A stretch of DNA of 64,000 nucleotides from JAZDGX01 sp964482205 (GTDB lineage: Bacteria > Eisenbacteria > RBG-16-71-46 > CAIMUX01 > WJJG01): contig CAYZWI010000013.1 in the NCBI GenBank assembly GCA_964482205.1, forward strand, positions 1-64,000, read 5' to 3'. Every line of letters begins with the position of its first letter. The first letter of the stretch is position 1. Both the position numbers and the translations under genes were made by a program. The notes under the pieces were generated by a model. It made no database searches and was not told the DNA's origin. It saw only the letters and a program-made list of their open reading frames with translations. This document shows, piece after piece, positions 1 through 8,643 of the stretch.

Positions 1-32
1 CGTAACGGACCCCCGCTAAGCTCTCGACAGAA
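1..32. repeat. 32-bp direct repeat, left copy
   Basis: These 32 bases recur identically at 7631-7662 in the same orientation. The two copies bracket the IS/kinase/ATPase region. The left copy may extend beyond the window edge. It is not part of the 17-bp terminal repeats of the insertion sequence that starts at 158, so it could mark an older insertion or be a dispersed repeat. Confidence 0.75.
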
Positions 33-157
33 AACGCGCCCGTAAGTGCTTCCAGCGCAGGCAGGTTTTTCAGCCGAATTTCGCCACTCCGTTTTGTACC
101 AGCGACCGTGAGGCTTTCCACGAACGCGCGCACCACTCGCTTGCGCTCCTCGACCGT

Positions 158-330
158 CCCGTAGTCCGCGAAAACTCCGTCGCGCATCCCTCAACGAGGG
201 GAACCTCCTTCTCCAAGGTCACTTCCCTCCGCGTGCTACCATCCCTCGCCATGCGCACATTTATTGTAGCTCTTCTCTCAGCCTTGCGAGCAGCCCTGAT
301 GCCACGGGCGGAGCTTGCTCTCGAAAACGC
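158..330. repeat. 173-bp identical IS left end, copy 1
   Basis: Bases 158-330 are identical to 906-1078, whereas the transposase sequence just downstream differs at many positions. Identity confined to the terminus and first codons suggests recent recombination or gene conversion between the tandem copies. Confidence 0.8.
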
Positions 331-905
331 CGCCCTCCGCCAGCAGTTGGCCGCCTACCTTCGGACCTCAAAGCAGCCCCGGCTCCGGACCGGCGACCGG
401 GTGTTCTGGGTCGTGCTCCGCAAGCTATGGCCGAACTGGACCCGCCCGCTCGTCATCGTCAAGCCTGAGACCGTGATCGGTTGGCACCGAAAGGGCTTCC
501 GGATCTTCTGGCGCCGCAAATCCCGGGGGCCGATCGGGCGACCCCACATTCCTGCCGAGCACATCGCCTTCATCCGGCGCATCTCCAGCGACCATCCCGA
601 GTGGGGCGAGGACAGGATTGCCGAAGAGCTTGCGGCGAAGTTCGGCATCGACCACTCCCCCAGCACCATCCGCCGCTACATGGTCCCCCGGCAAGGGTCG
701 CCTCGAGGAAATCAAACTTGGCGCACCTTCGTCCGCAACCATGCAGAGGAGCTTTGTGCCTGCGACTTCTTGATCCAGTTCACGGCCTTCTTCTCCGTCG
801 TTTACGTCTTCGTCGTGATGGAGATCGGGTCTCGACGGATCGTCCACGCAAACGTCACGACCAACCCGACACTGCCCTGGGTGAAGCAGCAGATTCGGGA
901 GGCCA
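158..905 (+). mobile_element. Insertion sequence copy 1, 5' half only, truncated transposase
   Basis: The left terminal repeat CCCGTAGTCCGCGAAAA lies at 158-174. The transposase ATG is at 251 and the reading frame matches copy 2 for about 218 residues (HTH region, then the start of the rve/DDE core). Homology stops at 905, exactly where the left end of copy 2 begins, and the frame then runs on into unrelated residues. The catalytic C-terminal half is absent, so it cannot be functional. The missing 3' half may be the fragment at 5677-6207; if so, copy 2 and the kinase gene now lie inside this older element with about 110 bp of its middle lost. Confidence 0.85.
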
Positions 906-2295
906 CCCGTAGTCCGCGAAAACTCCGTCGCGCATCCCTCAACGAGGGGAACCTCCTTCTCCAAGGTCACTTCCCTCCGCGTGCTACCATCCCTCGCCAT
1001 GCGCACATTTATTGTAGCTCTTCTCTCAGCCTTGCGAGCAGCCCTGATGCCACGGGCGGAGCTTGCTCTCGAAAACGCGGCCTTGCGCCAGCAACTGGCC
1101 GTCTACCTGCGAACCACCCACCGCGCTCGGCTCCGAACCGAGGATCGCCTCTTCTGGGTTGCCCTTCGCAGGCTCTGGCCGGACTGGACCCGTCCCCTCG
1201 TCATCGTCAAGCCTGCCACCGTCGTCGGCTGGCATCGAAAGGGCTTCCGGATCTTCTGGCGCCGCAGATCCCGAGGCCCGATCGGGCGCCCTTGCATCCC
1301 TAGTGAGCACATCGCCTTCATCCGCCGCATCTCCAGCGACCATCCCGAGTGGGGCGAGGACAGGATCGCCGAAGAGCTCACCGCCAAGTTCGGCATCGAC
1401 CATTCCCCCAGCACCATCCGCCGCTACATGGTCCCCCGGCAAGGGTCGCCTCGTGGAAATCAAACCTGGCGCACATTCGTCCGCAATCACGCACGGGAGC
1501 TTTGGACCTGCGACTTCTTGATCCAGTACACGGCCCTCTTCTCCGTCGTCTATGTCTTCGTCATGATGGAGATCGAGTCTCGACGAATCGTCCACACCAA
1601 TGTCACGACCAATCCGACACTGCCCTGGGTGAAGCAGCAGATTCGGGAGGCCACGGCCGAGGACGGCACGCCTCGTTTCCTCGTGCATGACAACGACGGG
1701 ATCTTCGGGCAGTACGGGAAGCCGTTGAAAATCGAGAAGGACGCCAGAGAACGCAGCTATCGCTGCCATCTGGACCGCTGGCTGAACGAGGTCATGGGCA
1801 TCGAGGGCATCCCCATTCCCTTCGGCGCGCCGAACGCTTGACCTCACATCGAGCGGTTCGTTCGGACGCTTCGCGAAGAGGCCCTGAACCACTTCATCTT
1901 TCTCAGTGCCGATCACATTCGTCGTGTCGTCTCCGAGTACATTCGCTACCACAACCGCGCTCGTCCATCGCAGGCGATCCATGGGATCCCAGATCCGTGT
2001 CCGGAACCACGGCGGCCTCCCTCCCGACGCGGGAAACTCATCGCCTTGCCCGTCCTTGGCGGCATCCAGCATGATTACCGGCTCGTGGCCTGAGAAAACA
2101 TCCAGTCAAGATCCCGGGATTCTCGTCCTGTCCAGCACCGCCCCGTCCCTCGAGTCTTGTTGATCGATCTGGCACTTGCGGCCGCGCGTCGAATGACCGA
2201 AGCCCCCCGATCAGCCCTTTCTCTCAGGACGTTCGTCTTCGGGAGGCCTGCCGCCCCGCGTTGTACGCCGGAACCAGCTTTTCGCGGACTACGGG
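906..2295 (+). mobile_element. Complete 1390-bp insertion sequence (copy 2) with 17-bp terminal inverted repeats
   Basis: The left end CCCGTAGTCCGCGAAAA (906-922) and the right end TTTTCGCGGACTACGGG (2279-2295) are exact reverse complements. One transposase frame lies between them. The right end stops 4 bp short of the stop codon of the convergent kinase gene. I see no clear target-site duplication. The transposase is an integrase-core (rve, DDE) type with an N-terminal helix-turn-helix; I cannot assign the IS family with confidence (IS3- or IS481-like). Confidence 0.88.
999..2093 (+). pseudogene. DDE integrase-core transposase, inactivated by an internal TGA
   Basis: The frame spans 365 codons from ATG 999 to TGA 2091-2093 and is interrupted once, by TGA at 1839-1841. 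The sister copy at 5677-6207 has TCA (Ser) at this codon in otherwise near-identical sequence, so this is a point mutation. Visible motifs include the first Asp in TCDFLIQ, the second in HDNDGIFG, and the catalytic Glu in the conserved PHIER segment, which lies just after the stop. Translation to the stop gives 280 residues without that Glu, so this copy should not transpose by itself. Downstream bases carry no SECIS-like hairpin, so selenocysteine is unlikely. Confidence 0.85.
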
Positions 2296-2299
2296 TGGT

Positions 2300-5200
2300 T
2301 CACTCGCCCGGGCCGAGCCCGGAGGCCGCCACATCGATCGCTTCGCCGAGAGCCATTCCTCGCCCTCGCGTCCACTCGCGGTCGAAGGCCGTCTCTCCCA
2401 ACACATCCCTCAACCGACGCCTGGCCTCTTCCAGTTGGGTCGCGCGCGCCGGTGAGGCTGGCGTCTCGATCTCGGCGCGCACGGCCGCGGCGGACCCCAG
2501 GATGCGGGCGGCTCGACGGTGATCGCCCGCCTCGACCTCGAGAAACGCGATCGACTCGAGCGAATCGGTGATTCCCAGGCGATCGCCAAGATCGCTGCGA
2601 ATCGACAGGGCGCAGGCATAGCGCGCCCGCGCCGAATCAAAGCGCCCCTCCTGCACATCGATCGCCGCGAGGTTGTTGAGGGACTCCCCGATCCCCATGG
2701 GGTCCTCCCGCTCCCTGCGGTTGGCGAGGCTTGCCTCGTAGTAATCGCGCGCTCCATCGAGGTCCCCCAGGCGCTCGGCCACCATGCCGAGAGCGTTGAG
2801 AGAATCGGCGATACCCATGAGATCGCCCACTTGGCGTCTCAGCGCCAAGCTCTCTTCATTGAATCTCCGTGACTCCTCGAAGTCGCCCATCCGGAAGCAG
2901 ATTTCCCCAAGATTGTGCAGGGACACGGCCTGGTAACGCAGATTCCCCGCCGCCCGCCGCAGCGCCAGGCTCTCCTCCTGGAACGCGCGGCTGGCCTCGA
3001 AATCCGTTCGCTCCACCGCGACGGCCCCGAGGTTGTTGAGCGACTGGGCGATGCCCATCCGATCATCCAGCTCTCGCCGGATGGCGAGACTCTCCTGGTT
3101 GGTGTCCCAAGCCTCGTCGAGATCTCCCTGCCACAGGGCGATCCATCCGGTCCACGCGAGCGCCTGAGCGCGGTGCGCGGTGCGCGCGTGCGCTCCCGGA
3201 AGCCCCAGCACTTCCTTCATCAGCGCGCGTCCCTCGGTCCACCGGCCGCGGCCATACCAGTAGCGTCCCAAGGACGCCACGATCCTTAGGGCGACGTCGA
3301 CATCGTGGTGCGGACCGCGACGACAAGCGCGCGCGATCGCAAGCCGGAGGTTGTCGTGCTCAACTTCGAGCCGTTGCGACCATTCCCGCTGCTCGGGCCC
3401 GACCAGGTGCGCCGAGGAACTTTCCGCCAGGGCAAGGAAATAGGCCCGATGACGCAATTGCGTGCGCACCTCCTCCCCTGACTCGCGGAGCTTCTCGCGC
3501 GCATACTCGTGAATGGTCTCCAGCGCCCGGTAACGCACTTGGCCGGCGCGCCGCCCCGCCTCCACGTCGCGCTCGATCAATGAGCGCTCGACGAGCCGCG
3601 AATGCAGATCGAGGATCCGCCAAGGCTGGATCTCCTCCGAAGCGCAGATCTCCTCCATGGCCTCCAACGACCAGCCGCCTGTGAAGACTCCCAGGCGCCG
3701 AAACAGGATCCGCTCGGCCTCAGGCAGATAGTCGTAACTCCAATCGATGAGAGCGCGCAGGGTTCGATGTTGCGGAATGGAGGTCCGCGTGCTCATCGTG
3801 AGCAGGTGGAAGCGGTCGTCCAGACGCCGGGCGATTTCCTCGACTGGCAGAACCCCGACGCGCGCCGCCGCCAGTTCAAGGGCCAGGGGGATGCCATCGA
3901 GACGCCGGCAGATCTGCCTCACCGCCGCGGCATTCGGTTCCGTCAGCGTGAACCCCGCATCCGATGCGCGCGCGCGGTCCAGGAACAACCTCACCGACTC
4001 GACGCGCTCCAAATCGGTCAACGGAGTCGAGCCGGCCAGGTGCGGCACTGCGAGGGGGGGCAATTGAACGAGCGACTCCCCCTCCACCGCGAGGCGCTCC
4101 CGGCTCGTGGCCAGGATGCGCAGCCGCGGACAGCCTTGCAGCAGAAACTCCGCCAGGCGACCGCTCGCCTCGAGCACGTGCTCGCAATTGTCGAGGAGCA
4201 GGAGCAGCTTCTTCGCCTTGAGATCCAGCCGCAGCGTCTCGTTGAGCGGACGCTGGGAGTCTTCCCGCACACCGAGGGCTGCGCAAACGGCGTGCGGGAC
4301 CATCTCCGGCTCGCTCAACGGGGCCAACTCGACCAACCAGACCCCGTCAGGAAACTCGGTGAGCAGCCGGCGCCCCGCCTCCCGCGCAAGGCGCGTCTTG
4401 CCACAGCCGCCAGGGCCGATCAAGGTGACGAGACGCTCCGCATGCAGGCGTCGCGCGAGCTCTTCCAGAATCTCCTCGCGACCGATGAAGCTGTTCAGCT
4501 GCAGCGGCAGATTGGTCGGGTGCTCCTCGGCGCCTTTCGGAATCACCAGAGGCGCTGGTGCCGGCTGCCAGCCCGCGAGCTCCTCCTCGAGAATCCGGCG
4601 CGCGGGCGTCAGCGAGTCCAATCGGTGTTCAAGATCGAGCTCCAGGCACTGGCCGATCAGCACGCGAACGCGATCGGGAGTCTCCGCGGGAAGCGCGGCC
4701 CAGTCGGGAGGCGCGCGCAATGTGGCCGCGATCCGGTCCGACACGGTCTCGCCGGGAAAGGCGGGGCGCCCGGCGAGCGTCTCATAGAGCACGCAGCCGA
4801 AGGCCCAGATGTCGCTGCGCAAATCGATGCCTTGTCCGCGTAGCTGTTCGGGACTCATGTAGCCCGGAGAGCCCTGGATCGCAACCTCGAGCGTCGCGGG
4901 ATCGGCGGGGCCCGCGCCTTGTCGATCTCCCACGCCCTGTTCCGGGCGCAAGCGGGCCATGCCAAAGTCGAGGAGCTTCACGCGCTCGTCGCGCGTGATC
5001 TTGACATTCATCGGCTTCAGATCGAGATGGACGATCCCGGCCTCATGGGCAGCCTCGAGAGCCCCGGCCACCTGTCTGGCGATTTCGAGCGCCTGTGGCA
5101 GGCCGAGAACGCGGCGCGTGATTCGGTCGGCGAGCGTGTCGCCGGAGACCAGCTCCATCGTCAGAAAACGGAGCGTGCCGTCGGTTTCCAGGGAGTAGAC

Positions 5201-5482
5201 GGTCGTGATGTTCGGGTGGCTCAGCGCCGCGAGGAGTTGCGCTTCCCGTTCGAAACGTGCGAGGCCGGCCGTGTCGACAGCCGATCCCGGCGCGAGGACT
5301 TTGATGGCGATGGCGCGCCGGAGTTCGGGATCCTCGCCGGCGTAGACGACTCCCATGCCCCCGCGACCGAGCCACCCGGTTACCGCGTAGCGCCCGATCC
5401 TCGCCGGGATCTCGGCCCCATCGCCATTGGGACGCCGACGCGAGGAATCCTCTGCGCCGGAAGACTTCGCCGAGGGATCCAT
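2300..5482 (-). CDS. Ser/Thr protein kinase fused to a signalling ATPase and TPR repeats
   Basis: This 1060-residue cytosolic signalling protein begins with a protein kinase domain (about residues 27-290), showing the glycine loop GRGGMGVVY, the lysine in IAIKVL, DFG and APE-region GSPGYMSPEQL. The catalytic loop reads HLDLKPMN rather than HRDLKPxN, so it is a non-RD kinase. An NB-ARC/LuxR-type ATPase follows, with P-loop GPGGCGKTR and a LLLLDNCEH Walker B, then a TPR array (about 740-980) with A-N-L-x-Y-type repeats. There is no C-terminal DNA-binding domain. I chose ATG 5482 because GGGAGGG lies 8 bases upstream and a sigma70-like promoter sits between it and the alternative ATG 5542. The gene lies between insertion-sequence fragments, suggesting it moved with them. 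Its substrate is unknown. Confidence 0.9.
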   Translation of the reverse strand: MDPSAKSSGAEDSSRRRPNGDGAEIPARIGRYAVTGWLGRGGMGVVYAGEDPELRRAIAIKVLAPGSAVDTAGLARFEREAQLLAALSHPNITTVYSLETDGTLRFLTMELVSGDTLADRITRRVLGLPQALEIARQVAGALEAAHEAGIVHLDLKPMNVKITRDERVKLLDFGMARLRPEQGVGDRQGAGPADPATLEVAIQGSPGYMSPEQLRGQGIDLRSDIWAFGCVLYETLAGRPAFPGETVSDRIAATLRAPPDWAALPAETPDRVRVLIGQCLELDLEHRLDSLTPARRILEEELAGWQPAPAPLVIPKGAEEHPTNLPLQLNSFIGREEILEELARRLHAERLVTLIGPGGCGKTRLAREAGRRLLTEFPDGVWLVELAPLSEPEMVPHAVCAALGVREDSQRPLNETLRLDLKAKKLLLLLDNCEHVLEASGRLAEFLLQGCPRLRILATSRERLAVEGESLVQLPPLAVPHLAGSTPLTDLERVESVRLFLDRARASDAGFTLTEPNAAAVRQICRRLDGIPLALELAAARVGVLPVEEIARRLDDRFHLLTMSTRTSIPQHRTLRALIDWSYDYLPEAERILFRRLGVFTGGWSLEAMEEICASEEIQPWRILDLHSRLVERSLIERDVEAGRRAGQVRYRALETIHEYAREKLRESGEEVRTQLRHRAYFLALAESSSAHLVGPEQREWSQRLEVEHDNLRLAIARACRRGPHHDVDVALRIVASLGRYWYGRGRWTEGRALMKEVLGLPGAHARTAHRAQALAWTGWIALWQGDLDEAWDTNQESLAIRRELDDRMGIAQSLNNLGAVAVERTDFEASRAFQEESLALRRAAGNLRYQAVSLHNLGEICFRMGDFEESRRFNEESLALRRQVGDLMGIADSLNALGMVAERLGDLDGARDYYEASLANRREREDPMGIGESLNNLAAIDVQEGRFDSARARYACALSIRSDLGDRLGITDSLESIAFLEVEAGDHRRAARILGSAAAVRAEIETPASPARATQLEEARRRLRDVLGETAFDREWTRGRGMALGEAIDVAASGLGPGE

Positions 5483-5513
5483 AGCAGGGCCCTCCCGGTC
5501 GGTGCCGCATGTG

Positions 5514-5542
5514 AGTCTACTGCGAGGAGGGGCGAAGTCCAA
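5514..5542 (-). promoter_or_regulatory. Predicted sigma70-type promoter of the kinase gene
   Basis: On the minus strand TTGGAC (5537-5542) and TAGACT (5514-5519) are separated by 17 bases. Transcription would start near 5506, downstream of the ATG at 5542, which supports the start at 5482. Confidence 0.5.
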
Positions 5543-5676
5543 GAGCTCATCCTGTGAACCCGTGACGCGGATCCCGAGAGGCCTGCCAAACGAGGCCGGT
5601 TCAGCGAGGCGACTTGAGGCCGGCCTGGCGCGGTCTTTGCCCCGGTCACGGTCTTAGGCGGTCCTCCGCGAAGAGT

Positions 5677-6207
5677 CCATCTGGACCGCTGGCTGGACGA
5701 GGTCATGGGCATCGACGGCATCCCCATTCCCTACGGCGCGCCGAATGCCTCACCCCACATCGAAAGGCTCGTTCGGACCTTGCGCGAGGAGACCCTGAAC
5801 CACTTCATCTTTCTTGGTGCCGATCACATTCGTCGTGTCGTCTCCGAGTACATTCGCTACTACAATCGCGCTCGTCCATCGCAGGCGATCCATAGAATTC
5901 CGGATCCGTATCCGGAATTGCGGCAGTCTCCCTCCCGACGCGGGAAACTCATCGCCTTGCCCGTCCTCGATGGCGTACTGCACGATTATCGGCTCGTGGC
6001 CTGAGACAACATCCAGTCAAGATTCCGAGATCCTCGTCTTGTGAGGCACCGCTGCGTCCCTCGAGCCTCGTTGATCGATCTCGCACTTGCGGCCGACCGT
6101 CGAATGACCGTAGCCCCCCGATCAGCCCTTCCTCTCGGGATCTCCGCCTTCGGCAGGTGTCGCCACTCCTCATCGTACGCTGGGACCGACTTTTCGCGGA
6201 GTACGGG
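5677..6207 (+). mobile_element. Insertion sequence 3' fragment (copy 3)
   Basis: Homology to copy 2 begins at 5677 (CCATCTGGACC...) and runs through the transposase C-terminus (stop 6002-6004) to a right terminal repeat TTTTCGCGGAGTACGGG at 6191-6207, one mismatch from copy 2. The 109 C-terminal residues include the PHIER Glu segment and keep Ser where copy 2 has a stop codon. The left half is absent here. It is the right size and polarity to be the missing half of copy 1. Confidence 0.85.
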
Positions 6208-6245
6208 GGACAAGCGCGGGAACGGAAAAGAACCGTCTTGACCAG

Positions 6246-6272
6246 CTTTGGAATTTCGGCGAATATCCAAAG
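6246..6272. promoter_or_regulatory. Inverted repeat directly upstream of the ATPase gene
   Basis: CTTTGGA (6246-6252) and TCCAAAG (6266-6272) form a 7-bp inverted repeat with a 13-base AT-richer centre, ending 6 bases before the ATG at 6279. No Shine-Dalgarno is visible. The position fits an operator over the promoter of a leaderless or weakly translated gene, possibly autoregulated; this is inference. Confidence 0.4.
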
Positions 6273-6278
6273 TTAGAT

Positions 6279-7463
6279 ATGCGATACCCAAGAGCCCTCG
6301 AATCGGAAATCGCGCGCCATCTGGCCCGGGGCAAGAGCATCCTGCTGCTTGGACCGAGGCAGACGGGAAAAACCACTCTGCTGGGCGGTCTCAGCGCCGA
6401 CCTGGCCATCTCCCTGGTCGCACCAGGCGTGCGCCAGCGGTATGAACGAGACCCCTCGCTTCTGGCGGGCGAGATTCGCGGATTGCCGGGCTCGGCCCGG
6501 CGTCGGAAGCGACCACTCGTGACGGTGGACGAGGTCCAGAAAGTCCCGGCCATCATGGATGTGGGGCAGGACCTGATCGACCGCGGAGAAGCTCAGTTTG
6601 TCTTCACGGGTTCGTCCGCGCGCAAACTGCGCCGTGGGCATGAGATCAATCTGCTTCCCGGCCGCGTGGTGGCACTCCGCCTAGACCCCCTGATGATCGA
6701 GGAGCACCGCCCTCCGAGCATCGAACATGCTCTGCTCTTCGGCGGCCTTCCAGCAATTCAGGCTGTTCGAAACGAGCAGGACAAGGAGACTGATCTGCGC
6801 TCCTACGTCGAGACCTATCTGGAGGAGGAGGTACGCCACGAGGCGCTGGTCCGAAACGTCGGCGCATTCGGCCGGTTCCTTGAACTCGCCGGAGAAGAGT
6901 CGGGCCGCATCGCGAACTTCTCGAAGATCTCTCAGGACGTCGGCGTCTCCGCGGTGACGATCAGTGCCTACTACGAGATCCTCTGTGACTGTTTGGTGGC
7001 GGAGCGAGTGGAACCGATCACCCGCAGCCGCACCCGAAAGAAGCTCACCCGGGCGAGTCGCTACCTTCTCTTTGACTTGGGAGTTCGTCGACTCGCCGCC
7101 GGCGAGGGCACCCGGCTGCACGCGCGGCGGAAGGGTGAGCTCTTCGAGCAGTTCGTCGGCCTCGAAGTCCTGCGTCTATGCCGTCTCCGCCGGCCGAAGG
7201 CAAGGATGGGGTTCTGGCGGGATCCCGACGGACCTGAGGTCGACTGGGTTGTTGAGCACGAGGGACGGCTCCTGCCGCTTGAGGTGAAGCTGACCGACCG
7301 TCCGACCGCGGCGGACGCAAGACACCTCGCAGTGTTCCTTGACGAATACAACGCCCCTGCGGGGCTCGTCATCTGCACGGCGCCACGGGCGATCCGATTG
7401 AGCAGGACCGTGACCGCGGTGCCCTGGTGGGAGATTCCGGAGCGGATCCTGGAGATGACCTGA
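6279..7463 (+). CDS. AAA-type ATPase with DUF4143-like C-terminal domain
   Basis: This 394-residue protein has Walker A GPRQTGKTT near residue 26 and a Walker B-like LVTVDEVQKVP near residue 87, followed by a sensor FTGSSARKL. That is the order seen in the widespread AAA_14/DUF4143 ATPases. The C-terminal half has the EVDWVVEH...LLPLEVK motif of this family, which resembles the D-ExK core of PD-(D/E)XK nucleases. The biological role of the family is not established; these genes are often patchily distributed and carried on accessory DNA, which fits the neighbouring insertion sequences. It stands alone in its orientation and is followed by 166 bases with no recognisable gene and then the right copy of the 32-bp repeat. 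Confidence 0.88.
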   Translation: MRYPRALESEIARHLARGKSILLLGPRQTGKTTLLGGLSADLAISLVAPGVRQRYERDPSLLAGEIRGLPGSARRRKRPLVTVDEVQKVPAIMDVGQDLIDRGEAQFVFTGSSARKLRRGHEINLLPGRVVALRLDPLMIEEHRPPSIEHALLFGGLPAIQAVRNEQDKETDLRSYVETYLEEEVRHEALVRNVGAFGRFLELAGEESGRIANFSKISQDVGVSAVTISAYYEILCDCLVAERVEPITRSRTRKKLTRASRYLLFDLGVRRLAAGEGTRLHARRKGELFEQFVGLEVLRLCRLRRPKARMGFWRDPDGPEVDWVVEHEGRLLPLEVKLTDRPTAADARHLAVFLDEYNAPAGLVICTAPRAIRLSRTVTAVPWWEIPERILEMT

Positions 7464-7630
7464 AAGCGGAAGGGAGCCTATCAAGACCCGTCCTCCAGAA
7501 AGCGCCACGCGATCATAATGCATCCGATTGACTCGGTAGGGTCGAGGACTGGCGCGGTGACGGTAGAGGGATAAGGTCGCAAACCTGAGCGGCACCAGCC
7601 GGAGGCCCACACCTTTAATATACTGGCCGT

Positions 7631-7662
7631 CGTAACGGACCCCCGCTAAGCTCTCGACAGAA
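7631..7662. repeat. 32-bp direct repeat, right copy
   Basis: Identical to bases 1-32. It ends at the base of the hairpin at 7659-7698. Between the ATPase stop and this repeat (7464-7630) I see no gene. Confidence 0.75.
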
Positions 7663-7698
7663 CTCCCGGCACGGAATCACACTCGTGCCGGGAGTTCT
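7659..7698 (-). terminator. Strong 15-bp hairpin, probable terminator of the exported-protein gene
   Basis: Bases 7659-7673 pair perfectly with 7684-7698 (stem AGAACTCCCGGCACG) around a 10-base loop. It begins 6 bases past the stop codon of the minus-strand gene at 7705. The T-tract is weak on both strands. Confidence 0.6.
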
Positions 7699-7704
7699 TC
7701 GACA

Positions 7705-8457
7705 TCATCGATCGCCACCTGCCTCCTGGCTCTCAGCATCTTGACCCTTGGCTGCGGAGACTTTCTTGTAGTCGGAATTGGTGGTCTTCACCTCGAGCGA
7801 CTGCGAAGGCGCGATGAGGATGATCTCTGCCGGATACGTTGCCCCGTCGTCGAGCGAAGCAAACGTGGTGGACAAAGTGACCTTGTCCTTAGCGTCCTTC
7901 ATCCACGTGGCGACCGCCAAGCCGAGCAGAGTGTTCTTCTCCATGTCGATCTCGATGCTGAGCACATCGCCCGGCTTCTCGTAGTCGGGGATGTCGATCC
8001 GCCCGCGCGGCTCCGCTTTCGTGACGGAGGTCTTCCCAGCGTCCCAGGCCGCCTCGATGCGGGCAGGATCCGGCAGGACATAGGATTTCATCAGATCCGT
8101 CGCACTCTCCATGTAGGCTTTGATTTCGGCTCTCTTCTTCTCGATGATCTTTCCTTTCAGCCCGCCCGCCTTCTCCTCGGGAGTCTGGCTGACGAGAACC
8201 TTCTGGACATTCCCGTCCGCCCCGTAGGAGCAGCGACTCACGATCCGCGATCGTTCCTCTCCCTTGAGGCTCAGGACCCTGGTCTCGGTCCACTCGTATT
8301 GCCTCAACAGGGTTTGGCTCTTGAGCAGGGATTCCTTGACAGCAGCGATGCGCTCCTGGAGTGCGGACGTCTGGGAGATGGCTTGCCCGGCCCCCGCGAG
8401 TATCAGCGCGCCCAGAATCGCGAAGGTCACGAGTCGGGAGTGCTCTGACAGCTTCAT
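7705..8457 (-). CDS. Exported protein of unknown function
   Basis: This 250-residue protein starts at ATG 8457 behind GGAAGGAGAAG. A signal peptide (LVTFAILGALILAGAGQAISQ) covers about the first 28 residues. The mature part is highly charged and predicted helical at first (residues about 30-130, rich in K/E/R), and the second half has beta-like alternation. I see no catalytic motif and do not recognise the family; it resembles uncharacterised periplasmic proteins of Acidobacteria and FCB bacteria only in general make-up. A good promoter lies upstream and a hairpin follows, so it is probably monocistronic. Confidence 0.75.
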   Translation of the reverse strand: MKLSEHSRLVTFAILGALILAGAGQAISQTSALQERIAAVKESLLKSQTLLRQYEWTETRVLSLKGEERSRIVSRCSYGADGNVQKVLVSQTPEEKAGGLKGKIIEKKRAEIKAYMESATDLMKSYVLPDPARIEAAWDAGKTSVTKAEPRGRIDIPDYEKPGDVLSIEIDMEKNTLLGLAVATWMKDAKDKVTLSTTFASLDDGATYPAEIILIAPSQSLEVKTTNSDYKKVSAAKGQDAESQEAGGDR

Positions 8458-8536
8458 GTGGGCTTCTCCTTCCGGTACGGGTGCCCCTTGGTTCAGGGCC
8501 TGCGCCTGGCGCAGGTCAGGATGGACCTTGGTGGTC

Positions 8537-8565
8537 ATTATTGGGAAAGGGAAACCGCTCGTCAA
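8537..8565 (-). promoter_or_regulatory. Predicted sigma70-type promoter
   Basis: On the minus strand TTGACG (8560-8565) and AATAAT (8537-8542) are spaced by 17 bases, each one mismatch from consensus. Transcription would start about 70 bases before the ATG at 8457. Confidence 0.6.
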
Positions 8566-8643
8566 TCGACACGCGTTTCGAGGACTCGAACGCCTCCGGC
8601 CCGCCACTTCGCCACCCCATCGCAGCGTTCGCGCGCCTGGGAC

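Noticed and set aside
1839..1841. In-frame TGA of the transposase read as selenocysteine
   Set aside because: The sister copy has TCA (Ser) at the same codon, and no hairpin with a G-containing loop lies at the right distance downstream. A point mutation is sufficient.
5483..5542. ATG 5542 as the kinase start
   Set aside because: It lies at the predicted -35 element and has no ribosome site; ATG 5482 has GGGAGGG.
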